A stretch of 64,000 nucleotides of DNA from Acidobacteriaceae bacterium. GTDB taxonomy: Bacteria; Acidobacteriota; Terriglobia; Terriglobales; Acidobacteriaceae. Location: NCBI GenBank assembly GCA_027307045.1, contig DAHUXR010000005.1:1-64000 (forward strand). The letters run 5' to 3'. A program made the position numbers and the translations under genes. Below are positions 51,930-60,950 of this stretch, in pieces (positions within the stretch are counted from its first letter, which is position 1; each line of letters begins with the position of its first letter). Below the pieces are notes generated by a model that had not been told where the DNA came from, did no database searches, and worked only from the letters and a program-made list of their open reading frames with translations.

Positions 51930-53288
51930 ATGAACCTCGACGACACCATCGTCGCAATTGCCACGCCGCCGGGCCGCGGAGGCATCGGCGTAGTCCGCCT
52001 GGCCGGCCCTGAAGCACGTGCGATTGCCGGCCCAATGCTGCGGCTGAAGCGTGAGCTTGCCGCGGGCCGCGCCGTGTTTGGCGAAGTGATTGAGCCTGCC
52101 ACCGGTGAACGCATCGACGAGGCGGTTGTCACGTTCTTTGCCAAACCTCACTCTTACACTGCAGACGACGTGATAGAAATTTCCGCCCATGGCGCACCCG
52201 TGGTTTTGCGACATATTGTTGAACTGGCCACAAGCCGGGGTTCCCGGCTGGCCGAGCCCGGCGAGTTCACCATGCGAGCATTCCTCAACGGCCGCATCGA
52301 TCTCACACAGGCCGAGGCGGTCCGCGACCTGATTGAGTCGCAGACGCTGTATCAGGCAAAAGTCGCGGCGCAGCAGCTGGAAGGATCGCTTTCACGCAGG
52401 TTGCAGCCGATCAAGCGCAAGCTGGTGGAATTGGTGGCAGTGATGGAAGCCGGTATCGACTTTGCCGAAGACGATGTTTCGGTGCTGCCGGCCGCTGAGA
52501 TTCTGTCCCGGCTGGAAGAAGTGCAGGTTCCGCTCGAACAGCTGCGTGCGTCGTTTGCTTACGGCAAGATCGTGCATGAAGGCCTCACGCTGGCTATCGT
52601 GGGGCGGCCAAACGTGGGCAAGTCAAGTCTGTTCAATCGGCTGGTGGAGCGCGAGCGCGCCATCGTGACGGCCACACCCGGCACCACGCGCGATCTGGTC
52701 ACTGAAACCGTCGCCCTGGGCGGAATTCCCATCAAGCTCGTCGATACGGCCGGCATTCGACACTCCACGGACGAAGCGGAGAGCATCGGAGTCCGCAAAT
52801 CGTATGAAGCGCTGAGCGAGGCTGATCTGGTGCTGGTGGTGCTTGATAGCACGCAGGCACTTTCTGCGGAAGATCGCGAGCTATTGGATGTCAGCGCCAA
52901 GCGCCGCGCGCTGGCCGTAGCGAACAAGTCTGATCTTGCACCTGATGGCCAGCCCGCGCTGACCGAAATGAAGGTATTCAGCACGTCGGCCATAACCGGC
53001 GCGGGCATTGACGAGCTTCGTGCGGCGATCCTGGAAGAAGTCGCGGGCCACTCCGTGCGCGGCGAGCAGGAAACCGGCTTTCTAACAAATATCCGCCACC
53101 AGCGGCTGGTGGAAGAATCGCTCAGCTGCATTGAAGCTGCATGCCAGGCCGTGAAGCGAAGTATTCCGCATGAAATGATCATGCTGGATCTCTATGGCGC
53201 GCTGCGTCCGCTGGACGCCATCACTGGCGAGACGACGACGGACGACATATTGAACCTGATCTTTAGCAGGTTTTGTATTGGGAAATGA
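51930..53288 (+). CDS. mnmE: tRNA modification GTPase MnmE
   Basis: [26 protein letters not shown]...[12 protein letters not shown]...[18 protein letters not shown]-terminal FCIGK. Confidence 0.98.
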   Translation: MNLDDTIVAIATPPGRGGIGVVRLAGPEARAIAGPMLRLKRELAAGRAVFGEVIEPATGERIDEAVVTFFAKPHSYTADDVIEISAHGAPVVLRHIVELATSRGSRLAEPGEFTMRAFLNGRIDLTQAEAVRDLIESQTLYQAKVAAQQLEGSLSRRLQPIKRKLVELVAVMEAGIDFAEDDVSVLPAAEILSRLEEVQVPLEQLRASFAYGKIVHEGLTLAIVGRPNVGKSSLFNRLVERERAIVTATPGTTRDLVTETVALGGIPIKLVDTAGIRHSTDEAESIGVRKSYEALSEADLVLVVLDSTQALSAEDRELLDVSAKRRALAVANKSDLAPDGQPALTEMKVFSTSAITGAGIDELRAAILEEVAGHSVRGEQETGFLTNIRHQRLVEESLSCIEAACQAVKRSIPHEMIMLDLYGALRPLDAITGETTTDDILNLIFSRFCIGK

Positions 53289-53292
53289 CCAC

Positions 53293-54387
53293 CTATTCGT
53301 AAGCCAGCGCTTGTATGGGATCCTGCCGCGCCGCCAGAATTCCCGGATAAAGAGCCCCGAGCATAGCAGCTCCCATTGCGATCCCACCCGCGATGGGCCA
53401 CCATTCCGGAACAATTGCCTGGGGCAGAGATGCAGGCACCAAGTTGGCCAAAAGCCATCGGCTCAGGAAACTGAACAAAATTCCCAGAACGCTTCCACCC
53501 ACACCAAAACAAAACGCTTCCATCAGGATGATCCTGATGATCAACAGCTTTGAAGCTCCCAAGGATTTCAAAATACCGATTTCCCGGGTGCGTTGCTGTA
53601 CAGCCATATACATGGAAAGTGATGCCACGGCAGCGCCTATCAAGACCGCAACACCAATAATTACGTTCAGCAGAGGGCGCAGAAACGGCACGTTGTCTAC
53701 ATTCGTCAACGATACAAGCTCTGCCACGGAATAGATGTTGTAGTCAGGAAGCAGTGTCTTAATGGAATCGATAACGGCTGGAGTATTCGCTGGATCGTCA
53801 AGCTTGAGATATATCTGGGCAACTTTGCCGGCGCTTCCATCGAGATCCTGCAAAGTTGATAAGGGCAGAAAAATGTGGGCGAGTTTGCCCGGCTCAACTA
53901 TTCCCGCCACGTTCCATTCACGATTCAGCAGGCTAACTTTGCTCCCCGCATGAACGTGCGCCTGTTGAGCGTAGTACGTGTCAAACAAAATGTCGTCGGG
54001 TTTTACGAATGAATGCCCTTCTCTGAACACAAATTTACCGCTCATGCGTTCAAAGTCCGCCAAGTCTATCCCCGAAACAGTTGTCCACCCGGAAACCAGG
54101 TGGCTGGCTACGCCCGTCCCAAATTTTACGTGCGGGAGTTCTTCCAGTTTTTGGATGAGCTTTACCGGCAAATTAGAGAGACCAACCGTGCCAACGCGAG
54201 AGTCGGGAGACCGTACGATGATGTCGGCGCCAATGCCCCTGGTACGCTGCGAAGAATCCTCGACGAAGCCATGGCTTAGTCCGACAAGCGTCAACATCAG
54301 CGTTACTGGAATGGCAATCAACAGAACGCTCAGGAAGGTGCGGATCGGGCGCTGGGTCAAGTTTGCAAGAATAAGCTTATTGATCAC
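53293..54387 (-). CDS. ABC transporter permease (FtsX/MacB-like)
   Basis: RPIRTFLSVLLIAIPVTLMLTLVGLSHG...AVQQRTREIGILKSLGASKLLIIRIILMEAFCFG...LYPGILAARQDPIQALAYE. Confidence 0.93.
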   Translation of the reverse strand: MINKLILANLTQRPIRTFLSVLLIAIPVTLMLTLVGLSHGFVEDSSQRTRGIGADIIVRSPDSRVGTVGLSNLPVKLIQKLEELPHVKFGTGVASHLVSGWTTVSGIDLADFERMSGKFVFREGHSFVKPDDILFDTYYAQQAHVHAGSKVSLLNREWNVAGIVEPGKLAHIFLPLSTLQDLDGSAGKVAQIYLKLDDPANTPAVIDSIKTLLPDYNIYSVAELVSLTNVDNVPFLRPLLNVIIGVAVLIGAAVASLSMYMAVQQRTREIGILKSLGASKLLIIRIILMEAFCFGVGGSVLGILFSFLSRWLLANLVPASLPQAIVPEWWPIAGGIAMGAAMLGALYPGILAARQDPIQALAYE

Positions 54388-54414
54388 GCTAGTGAGAATA
54401 GCAAAGCCGAGAAA

Positions 54415-55086
54415 TTACAACTGCGTGGCGCTGACGTTCAGAATTCCCTGTATCTCTCCCGGATCGTCGCGCCCTTTTTGAAAGGTGACTCCGGGCAGCT
54501 TGGCGTAAGTATTCGCCAGCCGAATTTCTTTTACTTCAAAAAACCGTGTGCCATCGCGGCCGATGCGTTCATCATACGTTACGCCGGTCAGATAATACGG
54601 ATGCCCGCGCCACAGCATCAGCGTTACCTGCTGCAACTTTAAGCCGGCAATCACGGAATCAATGCTAATCGGCGGTCCGGGAGTGAATTGGATTTCCAGT
54701 CGAACGTGACGGCCATCATCTAAAACAAAGTCATGGTTCACCACCAGTTTCAGAGCGTCGATGCTTGGCGTGTCGTCCACGCACAGCTCGCCGCCATTCA
54801 GGCGCATGACCCAGAAACTCTGATCCAGTTGAACATTCTGCCGTTGAAGCATGGTCTCAATACCCGCAGCCACGGCCCAGTTTTCACAGCTCTGTTTGGC
54901 GGTATTCAGCTTAGTCTCTGGGGAAAGGTCGGCGGTCTGGTCAGGTTTAAGGAAATACTGTTGGCCTTGTTTCTGGTCGGCGGCTCGCAGTGAGAGCGCG
55001 ATGAGCAAAAAAAAGACAGCGAAATGTGGTCTGCCTCGCATGGATAACTGCCAGTGTAAGCCGATTCGGCGGCGTTGATCACGCAA
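54415..55086 (-). CDS. Secreted hypothetical protein, possible papain/C39-like cysteine-peptidase fold
   Basis: Signal peptide-like segment; QSCENWAVAAGIETMLQ (candidate catalytic Cys) and LWRGHPYYLTGVTYDE (candidate catalytic His). Confidence 0.55.
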   Translation of the reverse strand: MRDQRRRIGLHWQLSMRGRPHFAVFFLLIALSLRAADQKQGQQYFLKPDQTADLSPETKLNTAKQSCENWAVAAGIETMLQRQNVQLDQSFWVMRLNGGELCVDDTPSIDALKLVVNHDFVLDDGRHVRLEIQFTPGPPISIDSVIAGLKLQQVTLMLWRGHPYYLTGVTYDERIGRDGTRFFEVKEIRLANTYAKLPGVTFQKGRDDPGEIQGILNVSATQL

Positions 55087-55101
55087 GATTTGCGCGCGTT
55101 C

Positions 55102-55686
55102 TTACTTTGCCAATGCGGCCATGGCTTTCCGAAACAGCGAGTCGAAACTCTGTCCGGAGACATCGCCCAGTTTGGCCAGCGCCCGCTCCGCCATGGGTCG
55201 CTGATAACCGAGGTTAACCAGCGCGGAGACCACGTCGTCTTCCACCGGCGAAGCCGCAGTAACCGTATCGGCCGGAACGCCAAACGCATCCAGCTTGTCA
55301 CGCAATTCCAGCACCATGCGCTCAGCGGTTTTTTTGCCAATACCAGGAACGCGCGTAAGCGCGGCCACATTGTTGCCCTTGATGGCGGCTATCATCGCGT
55401 CCACGGGCATGCCGCTCAGAATAGTGATGGCCAGCTTGGGGCCAATCCCGCTTACGCTTAATAGCTTTTCAAAGAGTTGTTTCTCTCCAGCGCGCAAGAA
55501 TCCGAAAAGCGCCAGCGCGTCTTCGCGCACGTGCGTATGGATAAAAAAAGAGACCTCAACACTCAATGCCGGCAGTTCGGAAAAAGTTGGGACGCTGATG
55601 GTTACGTCATAGCCCACGCCGCCAGCGTCGACAATCGCCTGGTTCGGATGTTTCGAAATGAGCCGTCCGCGCAGATGTGCGATCAT
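55102..55686 (-). CDS. ruvA: Holliday junction DNA helicase subunit RuvA
   Basis: MIAHLRGRLISKHPNQAIVDAGGVGYDVTISVPTFSELP...LLSVSGIGPKLAITILSGM...LTRVPGIGKKTAERMVLELRDKL. Confidence 0.97.
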   Translation of the reverse strand: MIAHLRGRLISKHPNQAIVDAGGVGYDVTISVPTFSELPALSVEVSFFIHTHVREDALALFGFLRAGEKQLFEKLLSVSGIGPKLAITILSGMPVDAMIAAIKGNNVAALTRVPGIGKKTAERMVLELRDKLDAFGVPADTVTAASPVEDDVVSALVNLGYQRPMAERALAKLGDVSGQSFDSLFRKAMAALAK

Positions 55687-55843
55687 TTTTTTTGTCGCTG
55701 CGCTCCCAACCGCTCAGCGCCTTTGTTATCGACTGCATTACTCCGCGCCTGATACAACGCGCTCGGCACGCGAGTCGGCCTCGCGCGGCGATTGCTGGTT
55801 AGAGTGTTCCGTGCATCATCAATGTCGCGGGCAAGATCCAACC

Positions 55844-56587
55844 TTAACTCCTGCGCTTGTAAAAAATGTTGAACTGAAATCCCGGATTCGGCGGAAACAA
55901 CACTGCAACTTTTTTCAGGCGCTCCGCCAACGCCGACGGCGCCAGCAGCGGATAATCACGTTCGCGCAGCTCGTAGTAGTCCACGTCCAGACAGAGCGAA
56001 AGCAGGTAAATGGCAATGGAATCGCAAAACGCGGCGGCCAGATAATCTGACTTGGCCTTTTCGTCCACCCTGCCGGAACCGCTGGTTTGAGCCATTTTGC
56101 GAAATTCATGCGCGTCCAGGCTGGTTTCACCGCGGACATTGGCTTGCGCCTGTGACCACACCAACTCCCCGAATTCCGGTGACATGCCTGCTTTGTCCAC
56201 AAACGCGTGGCCTACATTGATATAAAACTCAAACGCAATGGCAAATCGTTCATCGAGTAGGCGAGTGGAGATGAAGACGCACTGTGAGTTGCCGGAATCA
56301 ATATTGCGATGGCAGATCGCCCCTTCCGGCGGTGCGCCATCAAAGCGCTCTGCAACCAGTGTTTTGTCGCCATCGCTGATGGTCAGGGGCACAAAGTAAA
56401 ACGCCTTGCGCTCCAGCGCGGCAGCAATCGGGCGCGGCACGGCGCCGATGATCCGCTCCAGATCGTCGGAAGGAAGCATGACCTCGCCCGAGGTGGTATA
56501 GCAGATACCGTTGGGTGCCTGGTTGACTCGCGCGTCGCGAATAATCTCCTGCGCGGTGCGGAGTTGCGCATTGACTGCCTGACTCAC
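55844..56587 (-). CDS. Conserved hypothetical protein (247 aa)
   Basis: Long, well-formed ORF; no family recognised. Confidence 0.65.
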   Translation of the reverse strand: MSQAVNAQLRTAQEIIRDARVNQAPNGICYTTSGEVMLPSDDLERIIGAVPRPIAAALERKAFYFVPLTISDGDKTLVAERFDGAPPEGAICHRNIDSGNSQCVFISTRLLDERFAIAFEFYINVGHAFVDKAGMSPEFGELVWSQAQANVRGETSLDAHEFRKMAQTSGSGRVDEKAKSDYLAAAFCDSIAIYLLSLCLDVDYYELRERDYPLLAPSALAERLKKVAVLFPPNPGFQFNIFYKRRS

Positions 56588-56635
56588 GCTATTATTCTAA
56601 CGTACACTTGATTTATCGGAAGCAATAGGTCCTTT

Positions 56636-56866
56636 ATGAAGAAATTCTTTTTGAGTGCCGGGATTGGCCTTGCCACGGGCGTGATCACCTTCTTTCTCTC
56701 CGTGGCATTCCTGTGCTTTGTCCTGCTGGCGCTCCGGGCGGCAAGCCACACAACTCCGGACATGACTCTGGCTTACAAAGCCGCTGCCCCGGTGGCGATC
56801 CTTGGCGCGATTTGCGGCTTTACCATCGCGCTGATTCGCGTTGGCCGGCCTCGGGCTGCCCGCTAG
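56636..56866 (+). CDS. Small two-TM membrane protein
   Basis: MKKFFLSAGIGLATGVITFFLSVAFLCFVLLALRAA...VAILGAICGFTIALIRVGRP. Confidence 0.6.
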   Translation: MKKFFLSAGIGLATGVITFFLSVAFLCFVLLALRAASHTTPDMTLAYKAAAPVAILGAICGFTIALIRVGRPRAAR

Positions 56867-56963
56867 CAACTCAACAAATCTTCACCAAGCAATGTTTGAC
56901 CCAGCGCCACGCTCCGTTTAGACTTCTCTGCCCACCACTCTGGCCGATCTTCAAGGAGAAATA

Positions 56964-58709
56964 ATGCCAATCGTCAAGCGCCTTATCTCGTTTATTGCGG
57001 TACTCTCGCTGGCCGTCGCGTTGAATTGCAGCGCCCAGGAGAAAGTTGATCTGGAAGCGATCAGCAAGATCCGCTATGAGGGCTTTCATAACTCCAAGAT
57101 CATGGAGATTGCCAGTGGATTGATGGACCAGATTGGCGCGCGCCTGACCGGCTCTCCCAACATGCACAAGGCGAATGAATGGACCCGAGACAAGCTGAAG
57201 GAGTTTGGGCTGGTCAACTCGCATCTTGAGCCGTGGGGGCCTTTTGGCCGTGGCTGGGCCAATGAATATGTGAATGTCCGAATGGTTTCCCCGGATACTG
57301 CGCCGCTCATTGCGTATGCCAAGGCATGGACGCCAGGCACGAATGGCGTAGTCCGCGGCAGCGTGATTCGTGTGAATATCCGCGGGCCGCAGGACATTGC
57401 GAAATACAAAGGCAAGCTGGCGGGTAAAATCGTCCTTTTCGGAGACGATCCTGAAGTCAAGCCTTCCGTAGAGCCCCTTTCAGAACGGCTGAATGAGAAG
57501 TCGCTGGCGGATATAGCGAATTACCAGATTCCCAGTGAGCGGAATGAAGCCCGCTTCCGTGAATTTCTCCAGCGCGCACGCCTGCAACGGCAGCTCAATA
57601 AATTTTTCGACGAAGAAAAGCCTCTTGCGGTGATCGACCATGGGCGTGGCGCGCTTGGCGGCGGGACAGTATTCGTACTGCAGGGCGGCTCGTACAAAGT
57701 GGGGCAGACCGTCGGAACGCCACAGATTGTGCTGGCGACCGAGCATTGGACGCGCATTGCGCGCATCCTGGCGGCCAAGAAGGACGTTGAACTGGAGCTC
57801 AACGTAAAAAACAATTTCTATGACGGGCCGGAAGCGATGACGCAGAATGATACCATCGCGGAAATCCCCGGCACCGACAAGAAAGATGAAGTGGTAATGC
57901 TGGGCGCGCATCTTGATTCCTGGCACAGCGGCACCGGCGCCACGGACAACGGCGCAGGATCAATCGTAATGATGGAAGCTGTGCGCATCCTCAAAGCGCT
58001 GGATCTCAAGCCACGCCGCACGATTCGCATTGGCCTGTGGAGCGGTGAAGAGCAAGGCTTGCTAGGCTCAGAGTGGTACGTTCAGCACCACTTCGGTTCG
58101 CGGCCGGAGTCAAAAGATCCAGATCGCAAAGGCGATCCCTCAGTCCGCCGTCGTGAAAATGGCCCCATGTCCATCAAGCCGGAACAGGCAAAAGTTTCCG
58201 TCTATTTCAACGTGGACAACGGCTCAGGCAAGATTCGCGGCGTCTTTATGCAGGAAAACGCCGCGGTGGAACCGATCTTTGAAGCCTGGATGAAGCCCTT
58301 CCATGATCTGGGCATGGATACGCTGACCATGCGCAATACCGGCGGCACTGACCATCTGTCTTTCGATGCGGTCGGCATCCCCGGATTCCAGTTCATACAG
58401 GATCCGCTGGATTATGACACGCGCACGCACCATTCCAACATGGACGTCTATGACCGTCTGCAGCCCGAAGACCTGAAGCAGATGGCGGTGATCGTGGCGT
58501 CATTTGTTTATATGGCGGCACAGCGTGACCAGATGTTCCCGCGCAAACCGATTGAGAAGGAATTGCCGCCGCCTCCTCCTGTTGAAGATGATGAGAATGC
58601 GGTTCCCGCGTCTCCCGTAACCAATCCTGCGGTGGCCGATCGTCCGCAACAACCGAAGCCGGCGGAGCAAAGACCGCAAGCGCAGCCGAGCCCAACACCA
58701 AAGCCGTAA
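56964..58709 (+). CDS. M28-family zinc peptidase, secreted
   Basis: Signal peptide; MLGAHLDSWHSGTGATDNGAGSIVMMEA, LWSGEEQGLLGSEWYV, TDHLSFDAVGIPGFQF; Pro-rich C-terminal tail. Confidence 0.95.
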   Translation: MPIVKRLISFIAVLSLAVALNCSAQEKVDLEAISKIRYEGFHNSKIMEIASGLMDQIGARLTGSPNMHKANEWTRDKLKEFGLVNSHLEPWGPFGRGWANEYVNVRMVSPDTAPLIAYAKAWTPGTNGVVRGSVIRVNIRGPQDIAKYKGKLAGKIVLFGDDPEVKPSVEPLSERLNEKSLADIANYQIPSERNEARFREFLQRARLQRQLNKFFDEEKPLAVIDHGRGALGGGTVFVLQGGSYKVGQTVGTPQIVLATEHWTRIARILAAKKDVELELNVKNNFYDGPEAMTQNDTIAEIPGTDKKDEVVMLGAHLDSWHSGTGATDNGAGSIVMMEAVRILKALDLKPRRTIRIGLWSGEEQGLLGSEWYVQHHFGSRPESKDPDRKGDPSVRRRENGPMSIKPEQAKVSVYFNVDNGSGKIRGVFMQENAAVEPIFEAWMKPFHDLGMDTLTMRNTGGTDHLSFDAVGIPGFQFIQDPLDYDTRTHHSNMDVYDRLQPEDLKQMAVIVASFVYMAAQRDQMFPRKPIEKELPPPPPVEDDENAVPASPVTNPAVADRPQQPKPAEQRPQAQPSPTPKP

Positions 58710-58783
58710 ACGTCGCGATAAAGCTTCCTCGCGGAGGCAAGGCTTGGAATAACGGCGATTGACGAGACTCGAAAATCTCAGAG

Positions 58784-58815
58784 GTAGAGACGTAGCATGG
58801 CTATGTCTCCTGACG
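58784..58815. repeat. Short REP-like palindrome
   Basis: AGAGACGTAGCATGGCTATGTCTCC: AGACGTAGC/GCTATGTCT imperfect inverted repeat in noncoding DNA. Confidence 0.35.
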
Positions 58816-59394
58816 GCGAGAACCGGCTCTTTGAGAAGACCACCCGAGGACCCCGCCATCCTGAGCCGAACCCACGCAAAATCTGGCCTGATCAGACACG
58901 TCGGTTTGGAGGCGAAGGATCGGCTCCGCTGCTCTCGGGGTTTAAATAAGCCCTGACCTCACAAAGCTTTGGCCAGAAGCTAGCAGCCAGCGGCTAGTAG
59001 CTGATTTGTCAAGGAACATTTCTTTCATCCGCCTGAGCGGCATCAATTTACAATCTTTGGCAATCTCGGCGATCCTGGCAATCCAAAATTACCGTTCAGT
59101 TAGCTGGTCGAACCCTCCCCACCCCTCCCCGGGTATCCCACGGTATCCCAGTTTGGCGTAGGTTTGTCCCACCGTTGGATCCTGAATACCAACCCCCAGA
59201 TCGGCTTGGCCATCAGTGATGATTTTCCAACTTTACAGACAGCTATAGGGCATCCTAGCGCACTCCGTTTTACGAATCAATAGCGAAATAGGCCATTGTT
59301 CTTTTTCGCGTGAAAGTTACTACGGGTATTCGCTCCCGGGAGAAGGCGGACGAGAACGCTTGGCAGGACTAATTTCTCGCCCGTTAACTCACCT

Positions 59395-59865
59395 TCAGAA
59401 TTCCGTCTCCGCAACTCGCTTCAGAAGGCGGATAAGCATGTCACGATCTGCTTGCGTTAATTCCTGTCGCAGCTTATCGTCGGCAGCGCGCCGAATTTTG
59501 ATTAGGTTCTCTCTGTATTTGTTGCCTTTAGCGGTCAGTTGCGCCACCAGAGCCTTACCTGACGGCGCTTTCCTTTCCGACAACAGTCCTTCCTCAACCA
59601 TGGTTTTGATGGATCGGTGTACAACGGTCCTATCGAAGCCCAGCATCTTCGCAATCTGGTTCTGGTTAAGCCCCACACCGCCTCGGAGGGTGTTCAGGAT
59701 GAACCCGCGCGTGGCTGAACACTGCGTTTTTCTTTCGAGCCGCTTCCCAACCGAGAAATATGCGGCGGCAATATGGGCCAGCACAGAGTCTCGCAGGATG
59801 TCTTCAGGAATTGACTTGCCTTCAATCACAGGAATGTCACCGTCGATTCCAGGGGCCTGCGCCAC
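59395..59865 (-). CDS. MarR-family transcriptional regulator
   Basis: GGVGLNQNQIAKMLGFDRTVVHRSIKTMVEEGLLSERKAPSGKALVAQLTAKGNKYRENL. Overlaps the end of the upstream nitroreductase gene. Confidence 0.93.
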   Translation of the reverse strand: MAQAPGIDGDIPVIEGKSIPEDILRDSVLAHIAAAYFSVGKRLERKTQCSATRGFILNTLRGGVGLNQNQIAKMLGFDRTVVHRSIKTMVEEGLLSERKAPSGKALVAQLTAKGNKYRENLIKIRRAADDKLRQELTQADRDMLIRLLKRVAETEF

Positions 59866-60536
59866 TGTGGCTGCTCCACGCGACTGGCGGACTTTTTTCC
59901 GACGGCAATCACCATGACTATCTCCTGCTGTTTTGGCGAAAGCCTAAGCAATTTTGAGAGCCGGCAGTGGTCAAAACCTTCCATGGGACACGTGTTAAGC
60001 CCCAAAGCCTCAGCCGCAATCATCAGGTTCTCACAGGCCAGGGCTGTACTCTTCGTCGCCCACTTTAACAAGTCATGCCGGAACAATGGCGGCATCCCGA
60101 TAGCCTTCCACAAATTCACCAGTCGAAAAATCGTCCATTTGACTGCGGCGAAAATACCGAACGGTCCTGGCATAAACAGGATCCGTCCGATCTTTGCCGT
60201 CCGCTCGTAGTCTCGGATTTTGTCGTCGCTGAAGCCGCTCGTACGCATCCACTCCAACTGGGCTTGCGAGGTCGCTGCCAGCGAGCCTATATCGGCCACG
60301 GCAATAACCAGCGCGGAAGCGGTACGCGCCGGAGATTGGTTGAAGCATAATCTAGCGGTCGTTTCCCTCATCGCAGGTGAATCCACCCAATAGAGGTGAT
60401 AAGGCTGGGCGTTGAAACTTGAAGGGGCCAATCGGGCAGCGTCGAGTAGCTGTTCACGCTGCTCCTCTGAGATCGTCGCCGGATCGAACATTTTGACCGC
60501 TCTGCGTTTTGAAATCGCCTGTAAAAATTCGCTCAT
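59826..60536 (-). CDS. Nitroreductase-family protein
   Basis: MSEFLQAISKRRAVKMFDPATISEEQREQLLDAARLAPSSFNAQPYHLYWVD. Start corrected from 60899 to 60536. Confidence 0.93.
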   Translation of the reverse strand: MSEFLQAISKRRAVKMFDPATISEEQREQLLDAARLAPSSFNAQPYHLYWVDSPAMRETTARLCFNQSPARTASALVIAVADIGSLAATSQAQLEWMRTSGFSDDKIRDYERTAKIGRILFMPGPFGIFAAVKWTIFRLVNLWKAIGMPPLFRHDLLKWATKSTALACENLMIAAEALGLNTCPMEGFDHCRLSKLLRLSPKQQEIVMVIAVGKKSASRVEQPQWRRPLESTVTFL

Positions 60537-60546
60537 AACTCCCTCC

Positions 60547-60586
60547 ATGTTGCTATTGCAACATAGTGGTGTTGCAATAGCAACAT
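60547..60586. promoter_or_regulatory. Double MarR-type operator
   Basis: Perfect 17-bp inverted repeat ATGTTGCTATTGCAACA-tagtgg-TGTTGCAATAGCAACAT. Each arm contains its own palindrome TGTTGC-N4-GCAACA. Confidence 0.85.
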
Positions 60587-60950
60587 AAAAAAGAGACTCC
60601 CTCTGGTTTCGTCCCCGAACGCGAAAAATAGGCCCGGCTCCCATTAACCCAAGCGCGGTCACGTCTACACGCGGCCCATCTGTGTACTGCCTCTTTACCT
60701 GAGCCAGGCTTTTAAGCAGTAATAGCCAAAATCTAACTTCCGGTAGAAATGCAGAAACCGTGTCTCTGCCGGAGTTCATCTTTTCCACGGGGCTGGATAC
60801 ATAAACCGGAGCGAGAAATTTATCTGAAACTCTGCGAACTGAGTTCGAGGCAGTAAAAAATTTCACGCAATTTCTATGTCGTTTAAATTCGCCGGTCATA
60901 GTCGCTACCTAAACTTTCTGCGATGTTGATTCCAATGCGCGGAGGAAATT

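Noticed and set aside
60537-60899. N-terminal extension of the nitroreductase ORF
   Set aside because: It would translate through the operator palindrome; the family-typical start is MSEFLQAISKRRAVK at 60536.
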